A DNA stretch of 64,000 nucleotides from DASZTU01 sp035493835 (GCA_035493835.1 DATJHO010000119.1:3962-67961), one strand, 5' to 3'. Positions 10,664-20,542 are shown, counted from the stretch's first letter. Translations and numbers: made by a program. Notes: a model not told the origin generated them from the letters alone.

Positions 10664-11908
10664 TTAGTCCTCGCCGCTGGCGCGAGTCAGCAGCAGTTCC
10701 CTGGCCTCGGCAATGAGGGCAGGCAGTTCGGCGTAAAAGTCCTGCTCGTCCTCGGCGACGGTGCCGGGGATCCTGAGCTTGATGCCGCTGATGAGTTCGC
10801 CGGCCTTGGCCGTAAGGTCGGGGCTGGTCTCGATCTGCGACAGCAGGGCCGAAAGATCGAGCGACAGCATGGCGGGTTCGGCCAGGCCTCCCGTCAGCAG
10901 CGGCCGCGTTCTGAGGCTCAGCTTTTCGAGCCAGATATCGGCGTCAACGCGCTGGGCGGCAGCCTGCACCTCGTCGGCAAATTGCTCGCGGCGGGCAACC
11001 AGATGGCGATGAATGGCGGTCTCCCCACTGAGGACGACCCGCAGCGCCACCAGCCGCTCGGCGGCGACACCGGCAAGCGGCCGGACCTTGTCCTCGATGG
11101 TCTTCAGCACCTCGGCCTCGCTCTCGGCGCCGCGCACGTCGATGCTCAGCTCCTCCCAGCGGGCATGGTCGACGATGACGCGCTCGATTCGGGCGACCTC
11201 GCCATCATTGACCGAGACCAGCACCGCGCCCTTGGGCCCGCTTTCGCGGATGTGGCGACCCTGCAAATTGCCCGGGTAGATGATATGCGGCCGTTCGCCG
11301 ACTACTTCGAATTCATGGATATGGCCGAGCGCCCAATAGTCATAGCCGCGGGCGCGCAGGTGGCCGGGCGAGCAGGGCGCGTAGTTGTCGTGATCCGGCC
11401 GGCCCATCAGCGCCGTGTGCAAGACGCCGATGTTGAACCAGCCGGGGATTTGGCCCGGATAGTTCATCACCAGATTGTCGGTGACGGCCCGCTGGGCGAA
11501 TCCCTGGCCGTGCAGCGCAACCTTGAGACGCTCAATGCGGAAAGTTGTGGGGGCGTCGTTGCCGAAATGGCGGACCGAAGCGGGCAGGGTGACGCTGCGG
11601 GTGATGACACTTTCGGCGTCGTGATTGCCGCGCAGCAGGAACACTTCGATCCCGGCCCGGTCTAGTCGCGCCAGTTCACGGTTGAAGTAGAGGCCGATGC
11701 TGTTGTCGCGCCAGTCGCCGTCATAGATGTCGCCCGCGATCACCACAAAGGCCACGCTTGCCTCGATCGCGCGGGTGACGAGGGTGCTGAACGCCTGCCG
11801 GCTGGCCTCGGCAAAGCGTCGCGCCACCACCGCATCCTTGAGGGCGAGCCCCCGCAAGGGGCTGCCCAGATGCAGGTCCGCCGCATGCAAAAAACTGAAA
11901 CCGGTCAC
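10664..11908 (-). CDS. YhaO-like metallophosphoesterase (SbcD/Mre11-like nuclease)
   Basis: A calcineurin-like phosphoesterase of 414 residues. All the metal-binding motifs are present in order: DLHLG (11-15), GDIYDGD (about 59-65), RGNHD (about 94-98) and GHIHEF (about 195-200). The fold is that of SbcD/Mre11 and the specific N-terminus FLHAADLHLGSPL matches YhaO. Residues 270-414 are a poorly conserved capping and ATPase-binding region. First gene of a two-gene operon with the YhaN-like ATPase (7-base gap). It probably supplies the nuclease active site of a double-strand-break processing complex; this is inferred from family and pairing. Confidence 0.9.
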   Translation of the reverse strand: MTGFSFLHAADLHLGSPLRGLALKDAVVARRFAEASRQAFSTLVTRAIEASVAFVVIAGDIYDGDWRDNSIGLYFNRELARLDRAGIEVFLLRGNHDAESVITRSVTLPASVRHFGNDAPTTFRIERLKVALHGQGFAQRAVTDNLVMNYPGQIPGWFNIGVLHTALMGRPDHDNYAPCSPGHLRARGYDYWALGHIHEFEVVGERPHIIYPGNLQGRHIRESGPKGAVLVSVNDGEVARIERVIVDHARWEELSIDVRGAESEAEVLKTIEDKVRPLAGVAAERLVALRVVLSGETAIHRHLVARREQFADEVQAAAQRVDADIWLEKLSLRTRPLLTGGLAEPAMLSLDLSALLSQIETSPDLTAKAGELISGIKLRIPGTVAEDEQDFYAELPALIAEARELLLTRASGED

Positions 11909-12089
11909 TCAAGCCTCTCGTCTGAGCGACGATTTAGAGGCTTTCAGCTGAGCCTCGCCAGCGCTTTTGCAGCTTATCCCACCCTCAGTTGCGGCGAACG
12001 TCCGCGCTTGGGGCGGCGGTTCCTTCGCCGAAAGCATGCTGTGATAGGGAGCGCAAGAGCCGCAGGCTGCACCGGGCCGGTGGGCCGAA

Positions 12090-12263
12090 CTAGCCGGAAA
12101 GCCGGCTTCGCAGCTCATCAAGCCGTTGCATCGCAATTTCAATTTCGGATCGCGCCTTGCGCCGATCGCTGTCCGTCAGCCGGCTGCGCAGGGCCGCCGA
12201 AACGGTCTGCTCCAATTCGTCGATCTCTCGATTGAGCTTGGCCAAGTCGGTTACACCGGGCAT
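12090..12263 (-). CDS. Small coiled-coil protein of unknown function
   Basis: A 57-residue charged protein starting MPGVTDLAKLNREIDELEQ, with leucines and isoleucines in a heptad-like spacing through most of its length. A good ribosome binding site (GGGAGAA) lies 7 bases before the ATG at 12263; the frame remains open further upstream but that part has no such site. It lies 181 bases upstream of the YhaO-like gene in the same direction and may belong to that transcript. No family is recognised, so function is unknown. Confidence 0.6.
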   Translation of the reverse strand: MPGVTDLAKLNREIDELEQTVSAALRSRLTDSDRRKARSEIEIAMQRLDELRSRLSG

Positions 12264-12423
12264 GCGCGTTCTCCCACAGGGCCGGCGGGAGGAGCCGCAC
12301 CGGCCGATTTCGGTCATGCTGTTGAACAGAAACCGACTGGAATTGAAACCGTTTCTCGAAAGGTCCGAATCGCGAGCGGCTCGGTGCCGCCGGTTGCGGC
12401 CATTTCAGGAGGGTAGGCGCAAG

Positions 12424-12627
12424 ATGTCCCGAACTTTGGTCATCATTGGGCTGGTCATCGCCGTCGTCGGCGTTCTCTGGCCCTGGCTGTCGCGTTTGGG
12501 CCTGGGAAGGCTACCGGGCGACATCATCATCCAGCGCGAGAATTTTACCTTTTACGCGCCGATCGCCACTGGCCTGATCATCAGCATCGTGTTGTCGGTG
12601 CTGTTATGGCTGATCAATCGGTCGTGA
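12424..12627 (+). CDS. DUF2905 family small membrane protein
   Basis: A 67-residue protein with two hydrophobic helices separated by GRLPGDIIIQRENFTFYAP, the signature of DUF2905. AGGAGG-like sequence lies 10 bases before the ATG. Members are usually single inner-membrane proteins of unknown function. Here it is monocistronic, divergent from the small coiled-coil gene (160-base gap) and followed by tRNA-Lys on the other strand. Confidence 0.88.
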   Translation: MSRTLVIIGLVIAVVGVLWPWLSRLGLGRLPGDIIIQRENFTFYAPIATGLIISIVLSVLLWLINRS

Positions 12628-12683
12628 TGGCCAACTGCGGCCTGGCGAGACATGGCTGAGTCAAGGGACTCGGAAGAAGGCCT

Positions 12684-12759
<76 letters not shown>

Positions 12760-12894
12760 AAGGTCCGGGCGGGTCTCTAGCAAAGGCGGGGGGGCGTGTC
12801 TAGCGCGGCGACGCGCATTTTTTCCGAAGCGGTGGAAAGAGGAGGGGATGCCCCTCCAATTACCCGGGAGGTGGATCCGCCGAGGCCGCGCCCC

Positions 12895-13030
12895 GAGCGC
12901 CCCTCTCCCTCGGGGGAGAGGGTTGGGTGAGGGCGCCGTGGCAGCATGCACCGAAATCCCGGATTCGTGGCCAAGCCCCCCTCACCCGGTCCTACCGGAC
13001 GGACCTCTCCCCCGAGGGAGAGGGAGGGGA
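12895..13030. repeat. Palindromic intergenic repeat pair (CCCTCACCC family)
   Basis: Two oppositely oriented arms: GAGCGCCCCTCTCCCTCGGG...GGGTGAGGGCGCC and CCCCCCTCACCCGG...CCTCTCCCCCGAGGGAGAGG. They belong to the same family as 1571-1689 and 17780-17914. The 12760-13060 gap behind msrA holds this element and nothing else that I can recognise. Confidence 0.6.
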
Positions 13031-13060
13031 TGGCACTGCAAAGATTCCAGCGAAAAGGCA

Positions 13061-13729
13061 CTACTCGTGCCCGTTCAGCCCCTCGAATGCCTTGTCGCCC
13101 CAGAGGGTGGCGACGGCGGCGTTCTTGCCGCAGCCTTGGCGGTAGGCCTTGTACCAATCGGCGCGGGTGTACCCCATCTGGAACTGGTCGGTACCTTTCC
13201 AGAATTCCTGGTGATAGGCCTCTGCCGGCCAGAAGGTCAGCTTGTCGCCCATGATGACCCCAGTGACCACGGGCTTGCCCAAATCCTTGCCGATTTCGGC
13301 CTTGCTGGCGGTAGCGGCGTCATATTGCGCCTTGTCCAGCGGGAACAATGCTGGCCGGTAGCTGTCGCCCTTGTCGCAGAACTGGCCGGTGTCGTCCGTG
13401 GGATCGGTCAGGTGCCAATAGGCATCGAGCAGCTTGGCGTAGCTGGTGACGGAGGGGTCATATTCGACCTTCACCGCCTCGCGATAGCCGGTGGTCTCGG
13501 TGCCGACCTGCTCATAGGTCGGGTTGGTCTGGGTGCCGCCCATATAACCGGTGGTGGTCTTGATGACGCCGGGGGCGTGGTCCATGTCGCTCTGCACGCT
13601 CCAGAAACAGCCGCCGGCAAAGATTGCCGTTGCCGTGTCCTTGGCGAACACCGAGACGTCGCCGACGAGCCCGGTGCCGAGCAGCATCAAGCCCGATAAC
13701 CCGGCCAGCCGTAAACTGTGACGCAGCAT
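13061..13729 (-). CDS. msrA: Peptide methionine-S-sulfoxide reductase, exported
   Basis: Reduces the S form of methionine sulfoxide in proteins. The catalytic motif GGCFWS places the nucleophilic cysteine at 41, and family blocks GYMGG, YEQVGTETTGYREAVKVEYDP and AYHQEFW follow. Further cysteines near 137 and 208 are candidates for resolving residues. The ATG at 13729 has GGGAGA upstream and gives an N-terminal signal sequence (basic start, hydrophobic 7-28, Ala-rich end), so the 222-residue enzyme probably works in the periplasm, unlike the cytoplasmic MsrA of many bacteria. Monocistronic and divergent from the ferredoxin gene. Confidence 0.93.
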   Translation of the reverse strand: MLRHSLRLAGLSGLMLLGTGLVGDVSVFAKDTATAIFAGGCFWSVQSDMDHAPGVIKTTTGYMGGTQTNPTYEQVGTETTGYREAVKVEYDPSVTSYAKLLDAYWHLTDPTDDTGQFCDKGDSYRPALFPLDKAQYDAATASKAEIGKDLGKPVVTGVIMGDKLTFWPAEAYHQEFWKGTDQFQMGYTRADWYKAYRQGCGKNAAVATLWGDKAFEGLNGHE

Positions 13730-13913
13730 GAAGATCTCCCTGAAAGACTTGTTCGAGCATAGATGATCGCAACTGCCATCACGGACAATACAAAGAAACG
13801 TGGGGTTGAGGTGGAGGACAATGCCAGCATTGCTGGCCGGCCGGTCGGGCTTGCCGCCTTGCGGCCGGGTGAGGGGACGGCTATATCCGTTCGACCCTTC
13901 GACCGAGCCCTGA

Positions 13914-14234
13914 ATGACCAAGATTACCTATATCGCGCCCAATGGCGAAAGCATCGAAACCGAAGCCGAAAACGGGGCGACGGTGATGGAAACGGCGATC
14001 ATCAACGGCGTTCCCGGCATCGTGGCCGAGTGCGGCGGCGCCTGCTCCTGCGCGACCTGCCACGTCTATGTCGATGATGCCTGGACCGATGTCGTCGGCG
14101 GCCCCTCTCCGATGGAAGAGGACATGCTCGATTTCGCCTTCGAGGTGAAGCCGAACAGCCGGCTTTCCTGCCAGATCAAGGTACGGGACGAAATCGACGG
14201 CCTCCTCGTGCGCGTGCCGGCTCGCCAAGGGTAA
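13914..14234 (+). CDS. [2Fe-2S] ferredoxin, adrenodoxin type
   Basis: A 106-residue electron carrier. The cluster ligands are in [15 protein letters not shown] (Cys-x5-Cys-x2-Cys) and in SRLSCQI, the spacing of adrenodoxin/Fdx-type ferredoxins. It is 191 bases upstream of cysG in the same direction, and has a close paralogue at 20543-20863 on the other side of the sulfur genes. A role as electron donor to sulfite reductase, or in iron-sulfur cluster assembly, is possible; the sequence cannot decide between them. Confidence 0.92.
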   Translation: MTKITYIAPNGESIETEAENGATVMETAIINGVPGIVAECGGACSCATCHVYVDDAWTDVVGGPSPMEEDMLDFAFEVKPNSRLSCQIKVRDEIDGLLVRVPARQG

Positions 14235-14368
14235 CCAGCCCGCAACCGGGAATATTTTACCATTGCCGCCGCCGCCGGATTCTTTTGCCGGGCAACAGGG
14301 GTGTCGCGCCCTGCTGCGTTCTACGGCGAGGCTCTGGCGAGGAATATGAAAGCTATTGTATTTCAATG

Positions 14369-14381
14369 CCTTGTACCAAGG
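14369..14381. promoter_or_regulatory. Perfect inverted repeat before cysG, possible operator
   Basis: CCTTGTACCAAGG is a perfect 13-base palindrome with a 3-base centre, 44 bases before the cysG start and directly following an AT-rich stretch (14349-14366) that could hold promoter elements. Sulfur-assimilation operons are commonly repressed or activated at this position. The regulator is unknown. Confidence 0.35.
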
Positions 14382-14425
14382 AACGGAAATCTCCTATTTA
14401 GGGGGACGCATGCAACAGGTCTGGA

Positions 14426-15811
14426 ATGGGTGAACTCAACACATTTCCGTTGAGCTACAAGGTAAGGGGTTTGAAGGTCGTCATCCTCGGCGGCACGGAA
14501 GAAGCCCTCAACAAAGCCCGGTTGGTTGCTAAGACGACTGCATCAGTCGTGATTATCGCCTCCAAGATCGAGGCCGATTTTTCCTCCCTCGATGTAACGG
14601 TTGTGGAGCGCGCCTTTGCCGAGGCCGACCTCGATGGCGCGGCATTGCTGTTCGTTGCCGACCATGGGCCCGAGGGGCAGGCCGCCGCACAAGCGGCGCG
14701 GGCGCGCAAGATTCCGGTCAATGTGGTCGACCGCCCCGAGGAATGCGATTTCTACACACCTTCGATCATCGAGCGTGCGCCGTTGACGGTTGCGATCTCG
14801 ACCGAGGGGGAGGCGCCGGTGCTGGCGCGGCTGGTACGCGCGCGCATCGAAGCGCTGCTGGCGCCCGAAATCGGCGCGCTGGCGCGGCTGATGGGGCGCA
14901 TGCGCGAGCGGGTGGCTGCGGCTTTCTCGGATATCGAGGCGCGGCGGCATTATTTCGAGGCGCTGGCGACCTCGACTGACGTTGAGCGGGCGCTCGAAGC
15001 AGGGCAGGGCGAGGCGGCGGCAGAGGCACTGCTTGCTGCGCCGGCGGCCGGTGGTGGCATCGTCCATCTGATCGGGGCCGGGCCGGGTGCAGAAGATCTC
15101 CTCACGCTGCGCGCGCAAAGACTGCTGCAGGAAGCCGATGTCATCGTTCACGACCAGCTGGTGCCGGCTGCCGTCATTGAAATTGGACGGCGCGATGCGC
15201 AGCGGATTTCCGTCGGCAAGGCCAAGGGGCATCATTCGTTCAGCCAGGCGCAGATCAACACGCTGATCGTCAGGCTCGCCGGCGAGGGCAAGCGGGTGGC
15301 GCGGCTCAAGAGCGGCGACCCGATGGGGGTCGGGCGGGCCGGCGAAGAGATCGCGGCCCTCAAGAAGGCCGGCATTGCCTACAATATCGTGCCGGGCGTC
15401 TCGGCGGCACTTGCGGCAGCGGCCGATACGGCGACGCCCGTGACGCTGCGAAAAGTATCGTCGGGCTTCATCATGGCGACCGCGCATGGGGCCGAGGACG
15501 AAGAGTTGTCGCATTGGGCCGCGCTGGCGGGCGCCGGGCTGACGCTGGCGCTCTATATGGGCAAGTCGATCGCCCCTGAAGTTGCGGCGCGGCTGATCAG
15601 CAGCGGTCTCAGTGAGACGGTGCCGGTTGGCATCGTGGTCAATGCCGGGCGGCGGGACCGCTCGTTTTATCGGGGCACGGTGGGCCAATTGGCCGAGGGC
15701 GAGATCGATTTCGTCGACGGCCCCGCGGTGATCCTCATTGGCGAGGCAATCGCCGCGGGTGATTGGCAAGATGCAGCGGCGCTTGCCGGGCAGCAGTTCA
15801 AGGTAGCGTGA
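14426..15811 (+). CDS. cysG: Siroheme synthase (precorrin-2 dehydrogenase / uroporphyrinogen-III methyltransferase)
   Basis: Makes siroheme, the prosthetic group of the sulfite reductase encoded two genes later. The 461-residue length matches the multifunctional enzyme. Residues 1-205 are the dehydrogenase/ferrochelatase half with VVILGG near 17-22 and the VVDRPEECDFYTPS segment; residues 211-455 are the SAM-dependent methyltransferase half with VHLIGAGPGAEDLLTLRA, KSGDPMGVGRAGEE and a PGVSAALAAAA loop. The usual GGG of the NAD loop reads GGT. Its stop overlaps the next start by one base (TGATG), so expression is coupled to DUF2849 and cysI. Confidence 0.95.
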   Translation: MGELNTFPLSYKVRGLKVVILGGTEEALNKARLVAKTTASVVIIASKIEADFSSLDVTVVERAFAEADLDGAALLFVADHGPEGQAAAQAARARKIPVNVVDRPEECDFYTPSIIERAPLTVAISTEGEAPVLARLVRARIEALLAPEIGALARLMGRMRERVAAAFSDIEARRHYFEALATSTDVERALEAGQGEAAAEALLAAPAAGGGIVHLIGAGPGAEDLLTLRAQRLLQEADVIVHDQLVPAAVIEIGRRDAQRISVGKAKGHHSFSQAQINTLIVRLAGEGKRVARLKSGDPMGVGRAGEEIAALKKAGIAYNIVPGVSAALAAAADTATPVTLRKVSSGFIMATAHGAEDEELSHWAALAGAGLTLALYMGKSIAPEVAARLISSGLSETVPVGIVVNAGRRDRSFYRGTVGQLAEGEIDFVDGPAVILIGEAIAAGDWQDAAALAGQQFKVA

Positions 15812-16116
15812 TGGAAATTCTAACCGGTAACGAGCTCATCTCGGGCGCCACGGTCTATCTCGACCCGCAGGGCAACTGGGTCGAGGACTTGCAGCAGGCG
15901 CGGACCTTTGGGTCGGGGGACAAGGCCGAGCGCGACGAGGCGGTCGCCAAGACCAAGGCGACCATGCGCATCCTCAGCATCGAAATCGAAAAGGTCGTGC
16001 TGAAGGACGGCCAGCTTTACCCCGAGCGGCTGCGCGAACGCATCCGCGCCACCGGCTCCACGACTCCGGTCTTTGACCGGCAGCACCTGACTGAGGACGG
16101 CCATGTATCGATATGA
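15811..16116 (+). CDS. DUF2849 domain protein in the sulfite reduction operon
   Basis: A 101-residue protein (MEILTGNELISGATVYLDPQ...) typical of DUF2849, a family found almost only between cysG and cysI in alphaproteobacteria. It overlaps cysG by one base and cysI by 14 bases, so the three are translationally coupled. No catalytic motif is visible. Genome context in this family suggests a helper of sulfite or nitrite reductase; its biochemical role is not established to my knowledge. Confidence 0.88.
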   Translation: MEILTGNELISGATVYLDPQGNWVEDLQQARTFGSGDKAERDEAVAKTKATMRILSIEIEKVVLKDGQLYPERLRERIRATGSTTPVFDRQHLTEDGHVSI

Positions 16117-17761
16117 CGAGTTTGACGCCGCGTTCGTGAAAGCGCGGGCCGACCAGTTTCGCGAGCAGGTGGGGCGCCGCATCAGCGGCGAAATGAACGA
16201 GGACCAGTTCCGGCCGCTCCGGCTGATGAACGGGCTCTATCTGCAGCTCCACGCCTATATGCTGCGCGTTGCCGTGCCCTATGGGACGTTGGGCGGAAAG
16301 CAGATGCGCAAGCTCGCCCATATCGCCCGGACCTATGACCGCGGCTACGGGCATTTTACCACCCGCACCAACATCCAGTACAACTGGCCCAAGCTGGTGG
16401 ACATTCCCGCCATTATCGACCATTTGGCCGAGGTCGAGATGCACGCCATCCAGACCTCCGGCAATTGCATTCGCAACATCACGGTCGACCAGTTCGCGGG
16501 CGCTGCCGCCGACGAGATCATCGACCCGCGGCCGATCGCCGAAATCCTCAGGCAATGGTCGAGCCTCCACCCGGAATTCAGCTTTCTGCCGCGCAAATTC
16601 AAGATCGCGGTGACCGGCGCGCCGAACGACCGGGCGGCGATAAAATTCCACGATATCGGGCTCAAGGCCGTGACCAACGGCGCGGGCGAAATCGGCTGGG
16701 AAGTCTGGGTCGGCGGTGGCCTGGGACGCACGCCGATGATCGGTAAGCTCATCAACAGCTACGTGCCGAATACCGACCTGCTCGCCTATCTCGAGAGCAT
16801 CCTCCGCGTCTATAACCGCTATGGCCGCCGTGACAACAAGTACAAGGCACGCATCAAGATTTTGGTGCACGAAGAGGGCCTTGAGACCATCAAGGGGCAG
16901 GTGGAAGCCGAATTCGCCCAGGTCCGCGGCGGCGTGCTGACACTGCCCGAGGAAGAGCTCGACCGCATCTCGGCCTATTTCGCGCCGCCGACGTTTGCGA
17001 GCTATCCGGCAACAGTCATCGACATCGCGCGGGAAAAGATTCTCGATCCGGCCTATGGGCGGTTTCTCGAGAACAACCTCAACGCGCATCAACAGCCCGG
17101 CTATGTGAGCGTCACCATTTCACTGAAGCCCATTGGCAAGCCGCCGGGCGATATCAGCGCCGACCAGATGGATTTGGTGGCCGATCTCGCCGAGCGCTTC
17201 TCGTTCAATGAACTGCGCGCGACGCACGAGCAGAACCTGGTGCTGCCGCATGTGGCCATCGCCGATCTCCGGGCGCTCTATGACGGGCTGGTTGCGGCCG
17301 GGCTCGAGGCGGGCAATGTCGGTGAGATCACCGACATCATCTGCTGCCCGGGCATGGATTTTTGCGCCCTCGCCACCGCCCGCTCGATCCCGATCGCCGA
17401 AGAGCTGTCGCGAAAATTCTCTTCGCCGCAGCGGCAGAAGGAAATCGGCGACCTCAAGATCAAGATTTCGGGCTGCATCAATGCCTGCGGCCACCACCAT
17501 GTGGGCCACATCGGCATTTTGGGCGTCGAGAAGAAGGGCGGCGAGCTCTACCAGATCACCGTCGGCGGCGACGCCACCGAGAATGCGTCGGTCGGCAAGA
17601 TCCTCGGCCCCGGCTTCGAGGCCGAAGAGGTGCCGGACGCCATCGAGCGGCTGGTCGACGCCTATATCGCCCGGCGCGAAACTCCCGACGAACCCTTCAT
17701 CGCTGCCTTCCGCCGCTTGGGCGAAGCGCCGTTCAAGGAGGCGCTCTATGGCAATGCATGA
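16103..17761 (+). CDS. cysI: Sulfite reductase hemoprotein (nitrite/sulfite reductase family)
   Basis: Catalyses the six-electron reduction of sulfite to sulfide on a coupled siroheme-[4Fe-4S] centre. Of 552 residues, the ligands are at C415-x5-C421 (CCPGMDFC) and C458-x3-C462 (GCINACGHHH), and the substrate-binding basic residues lie in TTRTNIQYNW. Both ferredoxin-like half-domains are present, so it is complete. No CysJ-type flavoprotein is encoded nearby, whereas an FNR and two ferredoxins are, which suggests a ferredoxin-dependent enzyme. Nitrite reductase is the main alternative, but the cysG/cysH context favours sulfite. Confidence 0.94.
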   Translation: MYRYDEFDAAFVKARADQFREQVGRRISGEMNEDQFRPLRLMNGLYLQLHAYMLRVAVPYGTLGGKQMRKLAHIARTYDRGYGHFTTRTNIQYNWPKLVDIPAIIDHLAEVEMHAIQTSGNCIRNITVDQFAGAAADEIIDPRPIAEILRQWSSLHPEFSFLPRKFKIAVTGAPNDRAAIKFHDIGLKAVTNGAGEIGWEVWVGGGLGRTPMIGKLINSYVPNTDLLAYLESILRVYNRYGRRDNKYKARIKILVHEEGLETIKGQVEAEFAQVRGGVLTLPEEELDRISAYFAPPTFASYPATVIDIAREKILDPAYGRFLENNLNAHQQPGYVSVTISLKPIGKPPGDISADQMDLVADLAERFSFNELRATHEQNLVLPHVAIADLRALYDGLVAAGLEAGNVGEITDIICCPGMDFCALATARSIPIAEELSRKFSSPQRQKEIGDLKIKISGCINACGHHHVGHIGILGVEKKGGELYQITVGGDATENASVGKILGPGFEAEEVPDAIERLVDAYIARRETPDEPFIAAFRRLGEAPFKEALYGNA

Positions 17762-17779
17762 GATTTCTTCAAGGCTTGC

Positions 17780-17914
17780 CTCTCTTCCTTCTTCCCTTGC
17801 GGGAGTAGGTGGCGCTGAGCGCCGGATGAGGGGTGGGCAACACGCATCGAGTTCGCTGCCCACCCCTCACCCGCCCTTCGGGCCCCCTCTGCCGCAAGGG
17901 GCGAGGGAAGAAAG
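17780..17914. repeat. Palindromic repeat inside the cys operon
   Basis: Oppositely oriented arms CTTCCCTTGCGGGAG...GGATGAGGGGTGGGCA and TGCCCACCCCTCACCC...CCGCAAGGGGCGAGGGAAG fill the gap between cysI and cysH. Same family as 1571-1689 and 12895-13030. If cysI and cysH share a transcript, this would form a large mRNA hairpin between them. Confidence 0.65.
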
Positions 17915-17925
17915 GGGCCAGCGCC

Positions 17926-19212
17926 ATGGGAGTTGATATGCTCCACAGCCTCAAGCGGCCGGACAAGCTGCGCGAGTTGGGCATCATGGCGCTCAACGGC
18001 ATGTTCGACGAGATGGACTCGCTCGGCGTCTTGAAGCAGGCGCTGACCGAACTGCTGCCGGGCGATGCCGCCGTGGTCTCCTCGTTCGGCGCGGATTCGG
18101 TGGTGCTGCTGCACATGGTGTCGCAGATCAATCCGGACCTGCCGGTCTACTTCCTTGAAACGGGCAAGCATTTTCCGGAAACGCTGGCCTATGTCGAGAC
18201 GCTGAAGCAGAAGCTCGGGCTGACCAACGTCATTTCCCTTCAGCCCGATCCGGCCGACCTAAGCCGTTTCGATCCTTATGGCGATCTCTGGGAAACCGAT
18301 CCCGATTCCTGCTGCTATATCCGCAAGGCCGAGCCGCTGGAGCCGGCGCTGGAAAAGTTCGGCGGCTGGGTGACCGGCCGCAAGCGCTACCAGACCAAGG
18401 AACGGGGCGTGCTGCCGCATTTCGAGCTGACGAGCGACGACCGCATCAAAGTCAATCCGCTCGCCTATTGGTCGGATGCCGATGTCCTCGCCTACCGCGA
18501 ACAGCACAACCTGCCTTCGCATCCCCTCTATGCAAAGGGCTACAAATCCATCGGTTGCGCGCCGTGCACTTCGGCTGTAGCAGAGGGCGAGGATGCCCGG
18601 GCCGGCCGCTGGCGCGGGCTCGACAAGAAGGAATGCGGCATCCATTTCGATTTCAACGGAGCGATTGCTGCCCCGATGGCCAAGGTCGAGCACAATCTCT
18701 GGAAGAACGGCGCCTTCATCGCCGATCCGTTCACGCCTTGGGCGGAAGCCTATGAGCCGGCGACAGCGCGCTATACCCATGTGCCGCTGAAGCTGTTCCT
18801 GGAGCAGCGCGAGGCAGTGCTCGCCAGCCCCCATCCGCTGGGGCTGCTGGTCAGCCCGGGCGAGGATATTGGCTTGGCCCAAGGCGATCTTGGCCGCTTC
18901 GCTTCGGTCGCGATCGCGTTCCCGGCGTTCACTGACGGCCGCGGCTATTCGACCGCCCGGCTGCTCTCCGAGCGTTTTGGCTACAAGGGGGAGATCCGGG
19001 CCGTGGGCGACGTGTTGCAGGACCAGATCCCGCTGATGCGCCGGTGCGGCATCAATGCGTTCGTCGTGACGCACGGGCCCACACGCAAGGCGCTCGAGGC
19101 CGGGCAACTGCCCGAAGTGGCGTTGTTCTACCAGCCGGTCGGCGCAACGGAGGTGCCGGTTGGCACGCGCCCGTTCCTGCGCCGGGCGGGGAAAGAAACC
19201 GAGACGGCGTAG
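17926..19212 (+). CDS. cysH: Adenylyl-sulfate reductase fused to a DUF934 domain
   Basis: Reduces adenylyl sulfate to sulfite. Residues 1-245 are CysH: SSFGADSVVLLHM nucleotide loop, the two cysteine pairs (CC in DPDSCCYIRK, CAPC in SIGCAPCTS) that hold the [4Fe-4S] cluster of the APS-using type, and the catalytic KKECGIHFD. The same frame continues without a stop into a DUF934 domain (about 330-415, with FPAFTDGRGYSTARLL and DQIPLMRRCGINAF). In related genomes DUF934 is normally a separate gene after cysH. The start is taken at the ATG preceded by AAAGGGG; ATG at 17938, with GGGAG upstream, is a strong alternative. Confidence 0.92.
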   Translation: MGVDMLHSLKRPDKLRELGIMALNGMFDEMDSLGVLKQALTELLPGDAAVVSSFGADSVVLLHMVSQINPDLPVYFLETGKHFPETLAYVETLKQKLGLTNVISLQPDPADLSRFDPYGDLWETDPDSCCYIRKAEPLEPALEKFGGWVTGRKRYQTKERGVLPHFELTSDDRIKVNPLAYWSDADVLAYREQHNLPSHPLYAKGYKSIGCAPCTSAVAEGEDARAGRWRGLDKKECGIHFDFNGAIAAPMAKVEHNLWKNGAFIADPFTPWAEAYEPATARYTHVPLKLFLEQREAVLASPHPLGLLVSPGEDIGLAQGDLGRFASVAIAFPAFTDGRGYSTARLLSERFGYKGEIRAVGDVLQDQIPLMRRCGINAFVVTHGPTRKALEAGQLPEVALFYQPVGATEVPVGTRPFLRRAGKETETA

Positions 19213-19230
19213 GCCAATCCCAAACGCCGC

Positions 19231-19300
19231 GTCATTCCCGCGAAGGCGGGAATCTCCGTTTGGTCGAGCAAACAGAGATCCCCGCCTTCGCGGGGATGAC
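19231..19300. repeat. Inverted repeat, GCGAAGGCGGGAAT family
   Basis: GTCATTCCCGCGAAGGCGGG and its inverted counterpart CCCCGCCTTCGCGGGGATGAC frame a 70-base element between cysH and the FNR gene. Related copies are at 29100-29180 and 56131-56230, and a diverged one near 37877-37960. Confidence 0.65.
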
Positions 19301-19333
19301 TTGCGTATTCAAGCGAGGCCAAGTGAGCCTTGA

Positions 19334-20380
<1,047 letters not shown>

Positions 20381-20428
20381 CAGCCCGCTCGGTTATGGCG
20401 CCGTTGCAGGCGCCGCCCACGCGTAGGA

Positions 20429-20457
20429 CCTCGTCCCGAGCCTGTCGAAGGACGAGG
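20429..20457. repeat. Hairpin repeat with GAGCCTGTCGAA loop
   Basis: An 8-bp stem CCTCGTCC / GGACGAGG around CGAGCCTGTCGAA. Same loop word as at 1453-1481, with a different but still pairing stem. Confidence 0.55.
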
Positions 20458-20542
20458 GCCGCGCCACGAGGGGAATTGGAAAAGCCCGGCGTCATTCGGG
20501 ATAACGCCGCGCAGGAGTGGCCCTTGGGGTGGAAATTCTGAG

